NCBI RefSeq assembly: GCF_900182925.1
Contig: NZ_LT900024.1
Location: forward strand, 2,108,001-2,172,000
Source of the DNA: Psychrobacter sp. LV10R520-6
GTDB lineage: Bacteria > Pseudomonadota > Gammaproteobacteria > Pseudomonadales > Moraxellaceae
Length of the DNA: 64,000 nt
Direction: 5' to 3'
Of the stretch, positions 26,788-36,204 are shown one piece after another. The first letter of the stretch is position 1; each line of letters begins with the position of its first letter. A program made the translations under genes and the position numbers. A model generated the notes under the pieces. That model was given only the letters and a program-made list of their open reading frames with translations, had not been told where the DNA came from and made no database searches.

Positions 26788-28212
26788 TTAAGATTTAAAA
26801 ATTTGCACCGTTTGTATAGAAGTATACTCTTTGAGACCCGCTTCTCCGAATTCTACTCCAAACCCTGAGTCCTTAACGCCACCAAATGGTGCATCAGGTT
26901 GAACCATTGCATGATTGTTTATCCAAACTGTGCCACATTCTAAACGTGAAGCAATAATTTGCGCTTTTTCCAAATCTTTAGACCATACTGAGCCACCAAG
27001 TCCAACTTGCAACCGATTTGCACTGACAATCGCATCTTCTACATTGCTAAATTTAATAATGGGTAAAATTGGACCGAACTGTTCCTCATCGACTAATCTT
27101 GAGCCATCATTGATATCGTTTACTAGGGTTATGGGATAAAAGTAACCATTATCATTAGAAACTTTACCACCACATAAGAAATTTGCACCCCGATCTTTAG
27201 CATCCTCTGCAAGCGCTTTTACGATATTCAGTTGCTCCTGATTTTGTAGAGGCCCAAAGTCAGTATCTTCATCAAACCCATTACCCGTCTTCATACTGGT
27301 CGCTATGTTGGTCAATGCTTTACAGAGCTGGTCATGCACTGATTCATGAACATAAAGACGTTTTAGTGCTGCACAAGTTTGTCCGTTATTAATAAAAGAG
27401 GTTGCAAAAATTTTAGGGGCGCAAGCGTCAATATCGGCATCGGCTAAGACAATACCTGCATCATTGCCGCCCAATTCAAGAGTCAAGCGTTTTAAGTTAT
27501 CAGCAGCACTCCTCATAATGGCTTTGCCTGTGGGTGTGGAGCCCGTAAAAACAACTTTGCGAATATCTTCATGTGAAGAAATAGCCGCGCCAATATCGCC
27601 TGCACCAGTCACCACATTCAACACGCCTTTTGGTAAAATTTCTTTAGCAATTTCACCAAAGTATAATATGGTCAATGGTGTCATTTCAGATGGCTTCATG
27701 ACTACTGTGTTGCCAGTTAGCAAAGCAGGAATTATGTGCCAAACGCCTATTAGTAATGGATAATTCCACGGTGTAATTGAACCCACAACACCAAGTGGCT
27801 TGCGATGCAGCTCTATACGAGCGACATCGTTATCCTGAATAGTTTCTGGAGTCAACTCCATGCTGGCTGTGCCACGTATCCATGCTAGTGCACCGTTAAG
27901 TTCAAATCCTGAACCTAAATCAGCAAATCCTTTCATAGGTTTGCCTTGTTCTTTAGTAAGTAGCGTCATGATATCCTTACCATGAGCTTCCACCGCATCA
28001 GCAAGTTGCATTAACTTGTCTCGCCGTTCTGCGTAAGTTAGTGCTGACCAATCAGGGAATGCCGCTTTGGCAGCAGCTACTGCGTCATTCAATTGTTCGA
28101 CACTGGCCTTTGGACAGCGAGCGACCACAGATTTATCTGCAGGATTGATAACATCGAAATAATTGGTAGCTGCGATACTTTTACCGTTGATAATTAAGTT
28201 AAAATCTTTCAT
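26788..28212 (-). CDS. Aldehyde dehydrogenase (probably phenylacetaldehyde dehydrogenase)
   Basis: A 474-residue NAD(P)-dependent aldehyde dehydrogenase with SITPWNYPLLIG, GNTVVMKPSEMTP, VVFTGSTPTGKAIM, the catalytic Glu in TLELGGND and the catalytic Cys in NNGQTCAALKR. It has full length and no signal peptide, so it is cytoplasmic. It lies 167 bp downstream of the amine oxidase on the same strand, which makes phenylacetaldehyde (or a similar aryl aldehyde) the natural substrate guess; the sequence alone does not fix it. Confidence 0.85.
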   Translation of the reverse strand: MKDFNLIINGKSIAATNYFDVINPADKSVVARCPKASVEQLNDAVAAAKAAFPDWSALTYAERRDKLMQLADAVEAHGKDIMTLLTKEQGKPMKGFADLGSGFELNGALAWIRGTASMELTPETIQDNDVARIELHRKPLGVVGSITPWNYPLLIGVWHIIPALLTGNTVVMKPSEMTPLTILYFGEIAKEILPKGVLNVVTGAGDIGAAISSHEDIRKVVFTGSTPTGKAIMRSAADNLKRLTLELGGNDAGIVLADADIDACAPKIFATSFINNGQTCAALKRLYVHESVHDQLCKALTNIATSMKTGNGFDEDTDFGPLQNQEQLNIVKALAEDAKDRGANFLCGGKVSNDNGYFYPITLVNDINDGSRLVDEEQFGPILPIIKFSNVEDAIVSANRLQVGLGGSVWSKDLEKAQIIASRLECGTVWINNHAMVQPDAPFGGVKDSGFGVEFGEAGLKEYTSIQTVQIFKS

Positions 28213-28379
28213 TACCTTACCTCTATATTGGTAGGATTATTATTTGTATGGTTAAACGACAAGACTGAAGCTAAACCATAAAACTAAATGAGTTGGCTTT
28301 TTAGTCTTCGCAAAAATATCTGAAATTAACGTGAAGACTAAATAATTGCCAAATTTACAATGCAATACCACGAACGCTT

Positions 28380-30716
28380 CTATTTATCTTCACTTTGATT
28401 GTTCTGTAGCGATGGTGTTTGGTCAAAGAAATTCCACGGTTTTAATAGTACATTCACCCATTCTGTAGGCATGATAGGCCACTCTTCAGCTCGTGCGATA
28501 TGGGTTGTACCTGTAGTGAGCCATGTCACTAGATCTTTATTATGGATGCCTTCGTCATTTGCAGTAAACATGCCTAATCCCGTATCTCGGTCAGAACGAT
28601 TGGGATATTTTCCTTCTGGATACAGCTCATCTGGGTTATATTTGGTCACCCAAATCTGCTTATCCATAAAGCTGAGACGCTTAAACAACCACTCATCATC
28701 CGCAAAGTTAGCGCCTTTCGCGATGGGGTGAGTAGCTCCTGCAAACGGTATCATTTGATAAGACACAGGATTACCCATCCGGTTTTCCTTACTGGCATTA
28801 CTGATTAGGCGGATGGTAGTAGGGTCGAAGTTTTCTATAGCTGCCTTCTCGGTCAACACCGTGGTTTCTCGAGTCTCCATTGCACTGGTACGCGGACCAC
28901 CGCGAGTATTTACTGCTACCACTGGATCTACCCGTGTTATATGATTGGACTTTCCGTCGATATCTAAATCCAAGCGGAAGTTATAAATATGCTGGTGAGT
29001 AGGACCGACGATATTATGATCAATTAGCGTACCGTAGCGAGTATCTTCTTCAGCAGTCGGGGAATGCATGGTGTCTGCAAGTACGGCTTTGACTGCTTCA
29101 ATGCCCGTGGCGCCAGCGTCGATACCAATCGTCCCGTTTGTCTGAAATACCCAGTCAAATATATAATCATAATTACCTATGGTGCTCACCCAGCGTACCA
29201 CTAACTCACGACGTACGGTACTGACATTTTTTTGTCCCATTTCTTGGTGTTTAAACTCGGGACCAGCATAACGTTCAAATACTGCGATGGCGTTAGGAAT
29301 GGTAGTTGGATTGCCTTTATAATCTGGAATGACCGCTTCAAGAAATACAGCGTTTTCTGGTGCGTCGACGTTCCTTTCTAGTGGGGAGGTCAACGTTCCC
29401 ATACCGTATTCGCCGGCATCTAGATAAGACTTAAAGTACCAGCCCATGTCAGGATCACCATAAGGCACAACCATACCTGCCAAACTGCCTTGATACATGA
29501 TTTTGCGATCATCGCCTTTATCATTAAATGTGACTGTATTGATTTGTAAGCCAGTACGACTATCGAAACCAATATGAAACTTCCAGTTATTCCATTCAAC
29601 ATCTCGACCAGTGATGGTATAGTTTTTCCCTTCTGGCTCAATAATATTTAACGGTTTACTGGTGACAACGTCCAAACCACGACCGTCGATCGGGCGCGGG
29701 GTCATCGGTACAGGAATAATACTGCCCTCTTCGATTTTGATAATCTTTTTCTTATCTAAATCAACGACTGCAACTAGATTTTCAATTGGATGCGCCCAAT
29801 AGTTGCCATCTCCCACATCTAGGTAAGATACGACCTTAAGAATTCGCTGCTGCTGATCTAGAAGACCGTCTTGCCCCCCAAAATAGCCAACTGTCAGCGG
29901 TGTTCCCACGACTTTAGTCACATCGTCAATACCATGTTTTTTTAACGCTACTTTATATTCTGGACTACTTTGAATAATATCTTGAACCGCGATAAAATCA
30001 TCTAGCAACACCATGCCAAATGTATTTTCTATAGTTTTCCAGCCGGTCAGCGCTTTTTTGCTTAAATTCACTTCTCCTTCAGTGACAGTGCTTCCCTTCA
30101 AAAGCGTAAAAGTTGCAATACGATCGCCAGTATAAGGGATATCTTCGATCACATTGCGCCACACCTTATCTTTGTCAGGCGGTTTTAGGCGGATATCAGA
30201 AAATCGTAAATTGGTCTCGGTAGGTTTGGCCTTTTTTATAATAGCCACTGTTTGTTTGATCTCATCGCTGCTCAAAGCATTTAACGGATGCGGGATTTGC
30301 TCTATCTTGAAGGTTTGATCTAAGCCTGATTGTAATATCTCATTAGCCAAAGTTTCGGGTGCTAATATCTGCCCCTGCTGTACTAATAAAGGATTGGTGA
30401 TTTCTAAAGGCTTCCCATTAATCATGGCGGTACGGCTACCAGGTTTGAGTTGTACGCGTGTGGAATTCTTGGTAATGGTATACACATCAACGTAGCTATC
30501 GTATTCAACATCTGCCCCTGCTGTACTCATTGCCTCTTCGATCGGAATCATATTTACCTTTCCGCCATGAGCAAGCGCCTGACTGCCATAAGCAAGGGCT
30601 AAGCTAGCTACTAAAGCCGTTAAAGTAGACTTAAATGCGGTATTGTAAGCAGACTTTATGTTAGTTTTAGTATTGATACTTTGCTGACGATGGGAGCTAG
30701 GCTGGTAATGTGTCAT
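28380..30716 (-). CDS. tynA: Copper-containing primary amine oxidase (TynA-like)
   Basis: A 778-residue periplasmic copper/topaquinone amine oxidase that turns primary amines plus oxygen into aldehyde, ammonia and peroxide. A long N-region precedes a signal peptide ending near ALAHG (about residue 50). An N-terminal Cu-amine-oxidase-like N1 domain (VQLKPGSRTAMINGKPLEI) is followed by the catalytic domain with the base Asp in YLDAGEYGMG, the topaquinone precursor Tyr516 in GNYDY, and copper ligands in HQHIYNF. GGAAG lies before the ATG. With the downstream dehydrogenase it would feed phenylacetate into the paa pathway. Confidence 0.93.
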   Translation of the reverse strand: MTHYQPSSHRQQSINTKTNIKSAYNTAFKSTLTALVASLALAYGSQALAHGGKVNMIPIEEAMSTAGADVEYDSYVDVYTITKNSTRVQLKPGSRTAMINGKPLEITNPLLVQQGQILAPETLANEILQSGLDQTFKIEQIPHPLNALSSDEIKQTVAIIKKAKPTETNLRFSDIRLKPPDKDKVWRNVIEDIPYTGDRIATFTLLKGSTVTEGEVNLSKKALTGWKTIENTFGMVLLDDFIAVQDIIQSSPEYKVALKKHGIDDVTKVVGTPLTVGYFGGQDGLLDQQQRILKVVSYLDVGDGNYWAHPIENLVAVVDLDKKKIIKIEEGSIIPVPMTPRPIDGRGLDVVTSKPLNIIEPEGKNYTITGRDVEWNNWKFHIGFDSRTGLQINTVTFNDKGDDRKIMYQGSLAGMVVPYGDPDMGWYFKSYLDAGEYGMGTLTSPLERNVDAPENAVFLEAVIPDYKGNPTTIPNAIAVFERYAGPEFKHQEMGQKNVSTVRRELVVRWVSTIGNYDYIFDWVFQTNGTIGIDAGATGIEAVKAVLADTMHSPTAEEDTRYGTLIDHNIVGPTHQHIYNFRLDLDIDGKSNHITRVDPVVAVNTRGGPRTSAMETRETTVLTEKAAIENFDPTTIRLISNASKENRMGNPVSYQMIPFAGATHPIAKGANFADDEWLFKRLSFMDKQIWVTKYNPDELYPEGKYPNRSDRDTGLGMFTANDEGIHNKDLVTWLTTGTTHIARAEEWPIMPTEWVNVLLKPWNFFDQTPSLQNNQSEDK

Positions 30717-31544
30717 AGATAACTTCCTTGTTGTTTAAAAAAGATAGAGATAGCATACAATTTTGATAAAAAATTAGTAATAATCGTTATTCTTGGGTTT
30801 GAACTTACCAAAATACAATATTGTAAACCAATTAATGTAACGCGCTAACTCTGTGACGAATTCCATTTCGTGCTAGAGGAATGTTGCGACTAATGGGCAA
30901 ATATAGTAAAGACCTAATAAAGAGTGTAAACATAATTTAATCCATAGTAGCTGCCTTACTTATATACCTCGACTTGGTTAAATTATCTCTTTATTATCTC
31001 AAATATTTGTGAGTGAGTTTTTAGGTCAATTTGCAGATCTATGCTAATTGACTTAAAAACATAATTAATTTGAAGTAATTAAGCAGAAATAATTTGTCTT
31101 TAACGTTGAAAAACGAATGTTACAGTAGATTACATCTCACAGAAATTTACCCTATTTTTCAAAATTTCTATAATTGAATTAATTTGTACAAGTCACGGCT
31201 ATGCACCTGGCTATATGCTATAGCAAATACTCTATAATCATTTTAGTATAATCATACTGCACAGAACCAATATAACAATAGTTCTATTATTATACAATAC
31301 TATATTTCTGATACATTTCTGATATATTTCTGATATATTTCTGCTTGTTACTATCATCTATAAATTAACTTTATTTAGTTTAAATAGGATGTTCACTAGC
31401 CTTAAACAGAATTGATTGCTTATTTGAGTTGTCAGAAGTAAAAATTTAATATATTCCCAACATAACGAATATGAAGAATATGAAGAATCACAAAACAAAA
31501 AACCTAGGATTATCACAATTAACTCGCTTCGACCATGCCGGAGA
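30717..31544. other. AT-rich region upstream of the amine oxidase
   Basis: About 830 bp without a supported gene. It should contain the amine oxidase promoter (on the minus strand). It also holds the four-copy 11-bp repeat at 31302-31345. A short reading near 31471 runs into the IS1 end and is not considered real. Confidence 0.4.
31302..31345. repeat. Four tandem 11-bp repeats
   Basis: Units ATATTTCTGAT, ACATTTCTGAT, ATATTTCTGAT and ATATTTCTGCT lie head to tail. The period equals about one helical turn. Confidence 0.8.
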
Positions 31545-31954
31545 TTACTTTACTGAAGTCAAGCCGTTAAACTTGACTGGATTAATTTTTTGGTGGTGTA
31601 TCAAAAAGTATGCTGAGGCATTGAGGAAGGGTGACAGCCGGAGCAAGATGTTATATTTGAGGTTATGAAGACACAAATAAATATCAATTGCCCCGACTGT
31701 CACAGCACCAGTTTAAAGAAAAACGGTATAAAAAGCTATGGCAAGCAAAACTACCAATGCAAAGACTGTAAACGTCAATTCATTGGCGACCATGCCATTA
31801 CTTATCAAGGCTGCCACTCTAAAATAGAGCATAAGATACGACTGATGATTGTACGTGGCTGCGGTGTTAGAGACATCGCCACTATCACCTCTGTCAGTAT
31901 TGGTAAGATCCTAAGCACCATAGGCTCATCAACCCATAAGATTCTACCAAAGAA

Positions 31955-32934
31955 ACCCCACTCTCAACTTGAAACAAGCAGCTCAAACTGAAGTGGTGGG
32001 TTTCCAAGTTGTTTATTGAGCACAAAGCACAGATTATGCGACAGAATCTTACGAATAAATCGATGAGATAGATGCCATAAGTCTTTAGCCCGTACCTTTT
32101 GCATATTAAATCGTTCTGACAACTGACCAATCACGGTTTCAACCGTACGGCGGACTTTCATTAACCGTCTTAGTAGGGGTTTGGGTCTGTCATCTTTCAT
32201 ATTACGTCTCAATGGTGTTTGTAGATCTATCCCTTGAGAGTGATAGTAGTCATTGAGCTTAGGGCTGATATACCCTTTATCAGCGCCAAGCAGACCATGA
32301 ATGTTATCAGTGATATCAGGTGCAACGTCTCTTTCATCAACATTGGCAGGAGCGATAGTAAAACCTTTAATCATGCCCGATAAGTTAATCAGCAGATGAC
32401 CCTCAAAGCCATAATACTTTTCTTGCTTGGCGGCACAGTAACTGAAAGCGGCATGGTCTTGATAATTCTTATGCCGATAAGCTCGCCCATAATGACAGAC
32501 AGGTATGGGAAAGCCATCAATGAGATGAATGTTGTCACGGCCTTCTATATCACTGACTTTATCGTGTATCCGTTGTTTGACTTGCCATAGATTGGCGCAG
32601 TGCTTAGCAAAGTTAGGGTATGAGCCTATCGCTGGAAACCATGCTTGCCAATGCTGCTTAAAATATTGCCAAATCTGTTTGTCTTGGTCCCTATTTAAAA
32701 ACTCACCCACCACTTCCATACAAATAATCTCAGGATCACTGAGTTTAGGTGAGTAACCACCCGTTCTTAATGGTTCGGTGACGATTGTTTTGTAGTTATG
32801 CTCTACCATTAAATAGATATTGATGATAAATTCTTCTATGGGCATCTCATGACTCCGTTGTATTCTTGGTCGAAAACAATAGATTAATGAGGTGCTCTTC
32901 TTTTTTCAATACCTTTCGAAGTTGAGAGTGGGGT
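31955..32934 (-). mobile_element. Complete IS982-family insertion sequence
   Basis: Perfect 16-bp terminal inverted repeats (31955-31970 and 32919-32934) bound a 980-bp element. A 7-bp direct repeat CAAAGAA flanks it (31948-31954 and 32935-32941), within the usual IS982 range. It lies inside the IS1 transposase gene. Its ends match those of the MITE at 495-1846, so it may mobilise that MITE. Confidence 0.97.
31964..32845 (-). CDS. IS982-family transposase
   Basis: A 293-residue DDE transposase filling the element; its stop lies within the terminal repeat. Candidate catalytic residues are D110 (HLIDGFPIP), D189 (LLGADKGYISP) and E236 (RRTVETVIGQL). The N-terminal helical part includes PKLSDPEIICMEVVGEF. 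There is no frame damage, so it is probably active. Transcription is opposite to that of the surrounding IS1 gene. Confidence 0.95.
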   Translation of the reverse strand: MPIEEFIINIYLMVEHNYKTIVTEPLRTGGYSPKLSDPEIICMEVVGEFLNRDQDKQIWQYFKQHWQAWFPAIGSYPNFAKHCANLWQVKQRIHDKVSDIEGRDNIHLIDGFPIPVCHYGRAYRHKNYQDHAAFSYCAAKQEKYYGFEGHLLINLSGMIKGFTIAPANVDERDVAPDITDNIHGLLGADKGYISPKLNDYYHSQGIDLQTPLRRNMKDDRPKPLLRRLMKVRRTVETVIGQLSERFNMQKVRAKDLWHLSHRFIRKILSHNLCFVLNKQLGNPPLQFELLVSS

Positions 32935-33705
32935 CAAAGAAGCATTACTACGAGCGTTTAGAGGTTGATGAGTTCTGGACATACGTGGGTCGCAAGAAAC
33001 GTAAAGTATGGTTAATCTATGCTTATGACCGTGATACCAATGAGATTGTCGCCCATGTTTGGGGCAAGCGTGATTTAGCCACGGCTAAAAAGCTTCGAGC
33101 TCGTCTTAAGAAACTTAAAGTGAGCTATGGCTCAATCAGTATGGATAACTGGGATAGCTTTAAAACTGCCTTTAAAGCAGACCTTAAGCAGATTGGTAAA
33201 AGGCATACCGTTGGTATAGAAGGCAATAACTGCCGTTTAAGACACCGATTGAAACGCGCTTTTAGAAAGACCTGTGCTTTTTCTAAGAAGCTTGATAATC
33301 ATTTTAAGACGTTCAATATGGTGTTCTTTTATATCAACTATGGCTTCGTCTAATGCCAGCATACTTTTTGAAACACCACCAATTTTTTTATAATGCATCG
33401 ATCCAAACTCAAAAGGAGATACACAACTAATCGCCCTGTGCATGCGCTTATCATTATAGCTTGGATACTACTTTCATCACCCATCTCAAAGAGCTCAAAA
33501 TTAGCGTTTAGCAAATGGATCTTAGCGTAACCTTTTATCGTAGGTGAAATAGTTAGGTTGAAGTTACTTATACAGTTGGAGCTTTAGAACTTGGGCACAA
33601 AATGGTCACATTGCTGTTTTCTATATTTTTTATATATTAGATAATTTTGACAATAAGAGTGATCGCTTAATGCAAAAAACAGCTGTAACCTTTGAAAATT
33701 AGACA

Positions 33706-33736
33706 TAAAAAAAGCCTCACAATGAAGTGAGGCTTT
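33706..33736 (-). terminator. Terminator after tRNA-Gly
   Basis: AAAGCCTCAC and GTGAGGCTTT arms, followed on the minus strand by a T-run, 20 bp beyond the tRNA 3' end. Confidence 0.85.
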
Positions 33737-33757
33737 AGTGCTTTTGCAAGCCATATT

Positions 33758-33832
33758 TGGAGCGGGAAAAGAGATTCGAACTCTCGACCCCAACCTTGGC
33801 AAGGTTATGCTCTACCACTGAGCTATTCCCGC
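33758..33832 (-). tRNA. tRNA-Gly (GCC anticodon)
   Basis: The minus strand gives a full cloverleaf: acceptor GCGGGAA with TTCCCGC, D-arm AGCTCAGTGGTAGAGC, anticodon arm CCTTGCCAAGG with GCC in the loop, T-arm GAGAGTTCGAATCTC and an encoded CCA (33758-33760). It reads glycine codons GGC/GGU. A terminator follows. Mobile elements lie on its 3' side. Confidence 0.97.
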
Positions 33833-34628
33833 TTAATCAAGTCGTACTGTGCTGCCATTAAGATACTATTAATAATAAATAGTAATATTGAACAACAACG
33901 TCGTCTCGCTCGATAGGCTGGCTATTTTAGCAATTCTGCTGCTGCTGTCAACCTCTTTTTTTAATCTTTATCAGAATCGTCTCTAGATTAAGAATTTTTT
34001 TAACCTATTATTTAATGCATGACTTTGATTATATGACCAATTTTACTATTATTTACCCTTTGGATTCTTTTGTACTTATCCGACTGTTTCGTACCTATAG
34101 AATATAGGTTAACCTTATTTTATTGATGCTATAACTCTTAAAACCACTTAGGCGCTATTCAACCGCTCTTTTTGAATCGTGAAATTTGAATCATAAAAAT
34201 ATAGAGCTCTAAATTTATCAAACTATTTAACACCTCTACTTATTTTACCTAAATTATTAGTATAATAGTTAATATGAGAGTTACGTAGACCTTACTCTTC
34301 ACAAGCTCACTTACAATGATGCGTAGTATTGTTACTTTTGTTGCACTGGTTTTATGTGACTATCCTTATTATACTAATAATCTATTTTGAGCCTTATACA
34401 ATCCTGATTAAAGACAAGTCACTAATAACAGCTTTCTACAGCTTGAGATTATTTAAGTGACTATTATCTAAGTGACCCCTTATTATAGAAAATGATAGGA
34501 ATCGGCAGTCGATCAATAGATAATTAATAGAATTTTAATCATGTCTTATCTTTTTTATCGATAGCTTTTGCTTTATCTAAACCATTATTTTTTTGTTCAA
34601 TTTTACTTTTACAGCGAGGATTTTTGTT
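33833..34628. other. Gene-free region before the M48 peptidase
   Basis: Nearly 800 bp, very AT-rich, with promoters expected for tRNA-Gly (minus) and for the peptidase gene (plus). No credible coding sequence, RNA gene or repeat element was recognised. Confidence 0.4.
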
Positions 34629-35441
34629 ATGAAAAAATTGCTTACTACTACGGTTATGGCGGCATCGCTATCGGTGCTAAGCCTTACCGGTTGTACCAGT
34701 ACTACTAATAGTGGTGCGATCGGGGTTGATCGCCAACAGCTGCTACTAGTCTCTAGCGAGCAAGTCTTAGAGATGTCTGCGCAGAGCTACAATAAAAATA
34801 TCCAACAAGCGCGTGCGAGTGGTGTTCTTGACACTAATAGCGCTCAGCTGAACCGTCTCAAGAATGTTGCAAATCGTTTGGTAGGTCAAGTCGGTGTTTA
34901 TCGTCCCGATGCCGCAAAATGGAAATGGGAAGTACATACTATTAACTCAAAAGAGCTGAATGCTTTTGTCATGCCCGGTGGCAAAATAATGTTTTATAGT
35001 GGCATCGTTGACCGTCTAAACTTAACGGATGATGAGATCGCCGCTATTATGGGTCATGAGATGTCACACGCGCTGCGCGAACACTCGCGCGAACGTCTCT
35101 CACGTCAGTATGCCACCCAAACTGGTATCGGTGTTGCAGCTAGCGTCTTTGGTCTATCACAAGGTCAGGCAGATCTTGCAAACTTGGCGGGTGACTTTGG
35201 GATTAGCCGTCCACACAGCCGTACCCAAGAAAGCGAAGCGGATCAAATGGGTCTAGAACTGATGGCGCGTGCTGGCTATAATCCACAAGCCGCCATTACC
35301 TTATGGCAGAAAATGCAACGTGCCAGCCAAGGTGAGCCACCCCAATTCTTAAGCACTCACCCAACCAGTAGCAACCGTATTGCCCAGTTGCAATCGTTGA
35401 TGCCCAAAGTGATGCCGCTGTATCAAAGATCACGCCGTTAA
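34629..35441 (+). CDS. M48-family metallopeptidase lipoprotein
   Basis: A 270-residue zinc metallopeptidase of the LoiP/BepA-like M48 group. A signal peptide ends in the lipobox LSLTGC (Cys22), so it is anchored to a membrane, likely the outer one. The zinc site HEMSH is at 143-147, with the third ligand region ESEADQMGLELM. Expected role is quality control of envelope proteins. The ATG at 34629 is chosen because it begins the signal peptide and follows a GAGGA site; upstream in-frame codons add no typical sequence. Confidence 0.9.
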   Translation: MKKLLTTTVMAASLSVLSLTGCTSTTNSGAIGVDRQQLLLVSSEQVLEMSAQSYNKNIQQARASGVLDTNSAQLNRLKNVANRLVGQVGVYRPDAAKWKWEVHTINSKELNAFVMPGGKIMFYSGIVDRLNLTDDEIAAIMGHEMSHALREHSRERLSRQYATQTGIGVAASVFGLSQGQADLANLAGDFGISRPHSRTQESEADQMGLELMARAGYNPQAAITLWQKMQRASQGEPPQFLSTHPTSSNRIAQLQSLMPKVMPLYQRSRR

Positions 35442-35460
35442 GAGCTGCCCTGTAGACCAT

Positions 35461-35502
35461 AAAAAGCAGAGTGCAACCCATCAGTTGCGCTCTGCTTTTT
35501 TA
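35461..35502 (+). terminator. Terminator after the M48 peptidase
   Basis: A 17-bp stem with one mismatch (AAAAAGCAGAGTGCAAC type) and a T-run. Confidence 0.9.
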
Positions 35503-35683
35503 TATTCTTTAATCCTATAATCTTTAATCCGATAACCCCTGTTTGGTTTACACGCATTTGATGGGTGTCGCAGCGTTTTCTCTATGTCAGTTCACGTCTG
35601 CTACAATGGTGCCAACAACTTCTTTGTTTACTATTAGCTATCATCCTAACTATTTTCCTAGTTATTACCCCATAAGGATCGCC

Positions 35684-36034
35684 ATGAGCCATTCTAACGC
35701 CACTTCTCATTCTACTCCGACTGCTGTTGCTCTTAAAGAAGCCCTACAAGCTTTGCAGCCGCAACATCTTACCTTAGTCAATGAATCAATGAATCATGCC
35801 GGCTATTTTGAAGGTAAGGAAAGCCATTTTAAGCTTACTATCGTCAGTGACGCTTTTACCAGTAAGCGCTTGGTGGGACGCCATCAGATGATTTATGAGT
35901 TGGTAACCGCACTACTAACCTCACAAGGCGGCAATGTGCATGCCTTGGCAATCCACGCCTACGCTCCGCAAGAATGGCAAGGACAAGGACAGAGTCCTGA
36001 TAGTCCATTATGTGCGGGTCAAAATGCAGGTTGA
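35684..36034 (+). CDS. bolA: BolA-family protein
   Basis: A 116-residue BolA-like protein. BolA proteins bind monothiol glutaredoxins and Fe-S clusters and affect iron and stress responses. Visible are LTLVNESMNHAGYFEGKESHFKLTIVSDAF, the SKRLVGRHQMIYELV helix-turn region, and VHALAIHAYAPQEW with the conserved His. The ATG at 35684 follows AAGGA; the in-frame upstream extension has no ribosome site. The C-terminal tail is rich in Gln and Gly. Confidence 0.88.
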   Translation: MSHSNATSHSTPTAVALKEALQALQPQHLTLVNESMNHAGYFEGKESHFKLTIVSDAFTSKRLVGRHQMIYELVTALLTSQGGNVHALAIHAYAPQEWQGQGQSPDSPLCAGQNAG

Positions 36035-36204
36035 AACTATCTGAAATTAATGAGCAATTTACTATAGTTCAGATAGACCTCTGTACTTATGTTTACACTT
36101 ATAAAGTCCTATCCAGCCAGCAATTATTTCTTTTTCTGCGTATACTCAACACCATATTCTAGTCTACGGACTACAACAGTAAACGGTAAAAGGAACGTCA
36201 TTTC

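Larger units (their letters stand above)
31665..33353 (+). pseudogene. IS1-family transposase, split by IS982 insertion
   Basis: The 5' part (31665-31954) encodes the zinc-finger and helix-turn-helix half: CPDCHSTSLKKNG, YQCKDCKRQF, GCGVRDIATI. The 3' part (32942-33353) encodes the catalytic half: ERLEVDEFWTYVGRKKRKVW, SMDNWDSFK, HTVGIEGNNCRLRHRLKRAFRKTCAFSKK. Joining 31954 to 32942 gives a continuous 233-codon frame with no frameshift, i.e. a single-frame IS1-type transposase rather than InsA/InsB with programmed frameshift. It is inactive as it stands. Confidence 0.9.
31592..33380 (+). mobile_element. IS1-family element, interrupted by IS982
   Basis: Ends GGTGGTGTATCAAAAAGTAT (31592 on) and its inverted partner ending at 33380 are near-perfect inverted repeats over about 24 bp. 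Both sides carry the 8-bp target copy AATTTTTT (31584-31591, 33381-33388). Without the IS982 copy and one 7-bp repeat, the element is 802 bp, close to the IS1 size. The good match of ends and target copies suggests a fairly young insertion. Confidence 0.9.
31545..33470 (-). pseudogene. IS3-type transposase 3' fragment, interrupted by the IS1 copy
   Basis: On the minus strand 33470-33389 reads YPSYNDKRMHRAISCVSPFEFGSMHYKK, a typical OrfB C-terminus of IS3-family transposases. If the IS1 copy and one 8-bp repeat are removed, the frame continues from 31591 down to a stop at 31545-31547 (INPVKFNGLTSVK). Upstream of 33470 stops appear, so only the last 40 or so codons remain. It is the oldest layer of the nested insertions. 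Confidence 0.6.

Noticed and set aside
31471..31668. Short plus-strand reading starting MKNMKNHKTKN
   Set aside because: It runs into the IS1 end and IS3 relic, has no family similarity and no ribosome site; the DNA is better explained by the mobile elements.
33584..33802. Minus-strand reading MPRLGSRVRISFPAP
   Set aside because: It is the translation of the tRNA-Gly gene and its terminator, not a protein gene.
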